From: Lycium barbarum
Taxonomy: Eukaryota; Streptophyta; Magnoliopsida; Solanales; Solanaceae
DNA length: 64,000 bases
Assembly (NCBI RefSeq): GCF_019175385.1
Contig: NC_083337.1
Span: 43,500,938-43,564,937 of the forward strand
Direction: 5' to 3'
The notes under the pieces were generated by a model, which saw nothing but the letters and a program-made list of their open reading frames with translations, searched no databases and was not told the origin of the DNA. Of this stretch, positions 62,205 to 64,000 are shown piece by piece (within the stretch, counting starts at the first letter, position 1; every line of letters begins with the position of its first letter). Position numbers and translations under genes: made by a program.

Positions 62205-64000
62205 TGTCATGACCCAAACCGACGGGCCGTAACAAGTGCCCGACCACTACTGGCCAAGCACTCCTATGTTTGCGTTTACTTCTCACTGACTATCTTGGGC
62301 CCATATACAATCTGTAACTGTGCTACACTGTCTCCCGAACATTCAACGTAAAAGACACCGTATCGGGAACTCACAGCCAACGCATACATATAAACATAAA
62401 CACTGGGGATAACAGCATGAGCCAATTTGGCTGCCACACATATATACTGTACAACAAAATAAGTGCTGACGAGGATGCATAAAATCACGACTACATATCA
62501 CTATCTATAGACCTCTATGGATTACAAACTGTAGAAATGACAGGACAAGGCCCTGTCATACCCATATATGTACGTAACCGAATAGCATACCAAAAGGGGT
62601 GTAGCTGCGGATCAATGGAGCGTACCGACTGCCACTGAGGGGAGGTCCTACTGCTGCGGATCTTCTGACTGGCTACCTGGTCCTGCGGGCATGAACGCGG
62701 CGTCCACAAGAAGGGATGTCAGTACGAATAATGTAAGGCATGATTAGTAACATAGTAAGGGATGCAAAGTATGAATAACAACAGAATGGAAATATAGAGC
62801 ATATCGTAAGATAAAAGAGTGACCTGTACATATGAGTGCCTCTTAGGGTGGATGCCATGCATGCTTAGCTTTCTTTGAAAAACATTTTTTTGTTCATATA
62901 TACAGAAAATATAACATATCATCTTGCCGAGGCGTCGGCTCCGATCCATTTAGCCACATATGTCCCGCGTCCGGGATGATATCATGTCATATAATACAAA
63001 CTGATCAGGTGGATACGCGTCTATAGCGCTCTGGCCCTCTTTCCCATATAATACCAACTGATCAGGTGGTTACACGTCTATATAATACCAACTGATCAGG
63101 TGGTTACGCGTCTATAGCGCTCTGGCCCTCTTTCGCATATACATATACATGTATCATGTTCATGTATCATGTACATATATCATGTTCATGTATCATATAC
63201 ATATATCATATACTTATATCATGTAAGCGGCATGCAGGAGAGCCCAAGGAGAGTTATGTCTCTATCGGAGTGACGTAAGGTCGGTAACCTCCGATTATAT
63301 TATGGAATAATCATCATCGCTCTATTTCACCTTGAAGGAACAATTATTTTAAGGTGAGACTATCAATGAAGAATATCATCAAGAGAAAACATAGGATAAG
63401 GTCATAAATCTCATAAGGCGTCAATTCATACACTTTGAAGTCTTTAGAAAATAGAGTCATTACCAAGGAATAAAATTGAGGGTCAAGAAATAGCTCAATA
63501 TACTCATATTCATATTGAATCCACACTCAAGACTTTCAAACATGAAACCATTCTCATCATAATCATCGTAGACATATTCTTATCTTTGACATAATCGTTG
63601 TCATTACAAAAACATGTCTGTCGTTATAGTGATAAAACCTTACAAAATCATAAACCTTTGTTTTTGAAAGATACGGACATTTTGGAAAACATTTACGGGT
63701 TATCAGGAAAGGAATCATGCGTTGGAATCATATACTTCTAACTTTTGATAATAAGGAAGATATGGAAACATTTATGAAGTCATACCATAGGAATCATGCC
63801 TTTGAAAGAAAGGGACGAGCCTTAACATACACCTATTCAGCCTCCTATTTTCTACGCTTATCCGTCCGTACTCATAAATCCACATTTGAGAGAATTCACA
63901 CTATCGTTAGACTCATCGTTGCATACGTGCACTAAGCTTTCAATTTAAACTACTTTATATTCTGCCGAAAATCGAGCAGCATCTCCCCTATTTATATGCC
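62205..64000 (-). repeat. LTR E, minus strand, runs off the window
   Basis: It begins TGTCATGACCC directly after ATTGT (62200-62204), which is probably the left target duplication; the right one is outside. It is distantly related to family A: GGAGTGACGTAAGGTCGGTA (about 63269) and the AGCAGCATCTCCCCT region near the end match family A positions. The palindrome is half lost (62720-62738). Three tandem units with ACTGATCAGGTGG at 62991-63137 and CATGTATCATG repeats at 63146-63227 are visible. Confidence 0.8.

Overview
This window is repeat DNA from a large plant nuclear genome. The LTR retrotransposon lineages (Tekay/Del-type chromoviruses, a Tat-type gag, an Ogre-like element with an extra upstream ORF) and their sequence style point to a eudicot, most likely Solanaceae; that placement is inference from memory of similar elements. 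I find no intact cellular gene, rRNA, tRNA or CRISPR array. Essentially all 64 kb is LTR retrotransposon sequence, nested several layers deep and cut by deletions.

Layout. (1) 1-1307: unassigned AT-rich flank. (2) 1307-15086: a block made of 3.5 kb of probable Ogre-like LTR followed by a minus-strand array of a non-coding gypsy-like element, family A (LTR 4851-7336, internal 7337-10796, LTR 10797-13272, partial internal 13273-15086). (3) 15087-41417: the broken internal region of an Ogre-like element on the minus strand (PBS 41397-41415, upstream ORF 39421-41110, second ORF from 39055 down to 38363 continuing at 18249-17836, protease remnant 15572-15087), interrupted at 15573-17835 by a minus-strand LTR. 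(4) 18250-38362: a Tat-type element (minus) inserted in that second ORF. Its gag is interrupted by chromovirus Z (plus, 19057-36170), whose integrase is interrupted by chromovirus Y (plus, 21730-32433). (5) 41418-46361: probable Ogre-like 5' LTR (minus). (6) 46362-62204: a second family A array with the same order as block 2, whose second LTR carries a solo LTR (53425-59655) that itself contains an inverted solo LTR (55220-58285). (7) 62205-64000: a further minus-strand LTR running off the window.

The nest can be read in time order from target-site duplications and LTR divergence. My by-eye, uncorrected counts are about 8% between the Tat LTRs, about 4% between the Z LTR remnants and under 2% between the Y LTRs, which is the order the nesting requires. 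Y is the youngest and best preserved: 5-bp duplication ATTTC on both sides, PBS, gag, protease, RT, RNase H, DD35E integrase, chromodomain-like tail and PPT, but with five in-frame stops and two frameshifts, so it looks non-autonomous.

The most interesting signals are: a CAGTAC-N7-GTACTG palindrome block shared by twelve LTRs of several families; an 8-4-8 hairpin directly before the PPT, shared by Y, Z and the non-coding family A; the duplicated family A array, whose LTRs look like a mosaic of segmental duplication and gene conversion; and nested solo LTRs whose empty site survives in paralogous copies. I found nothing I would call a new biological system beyond these retroelement features.
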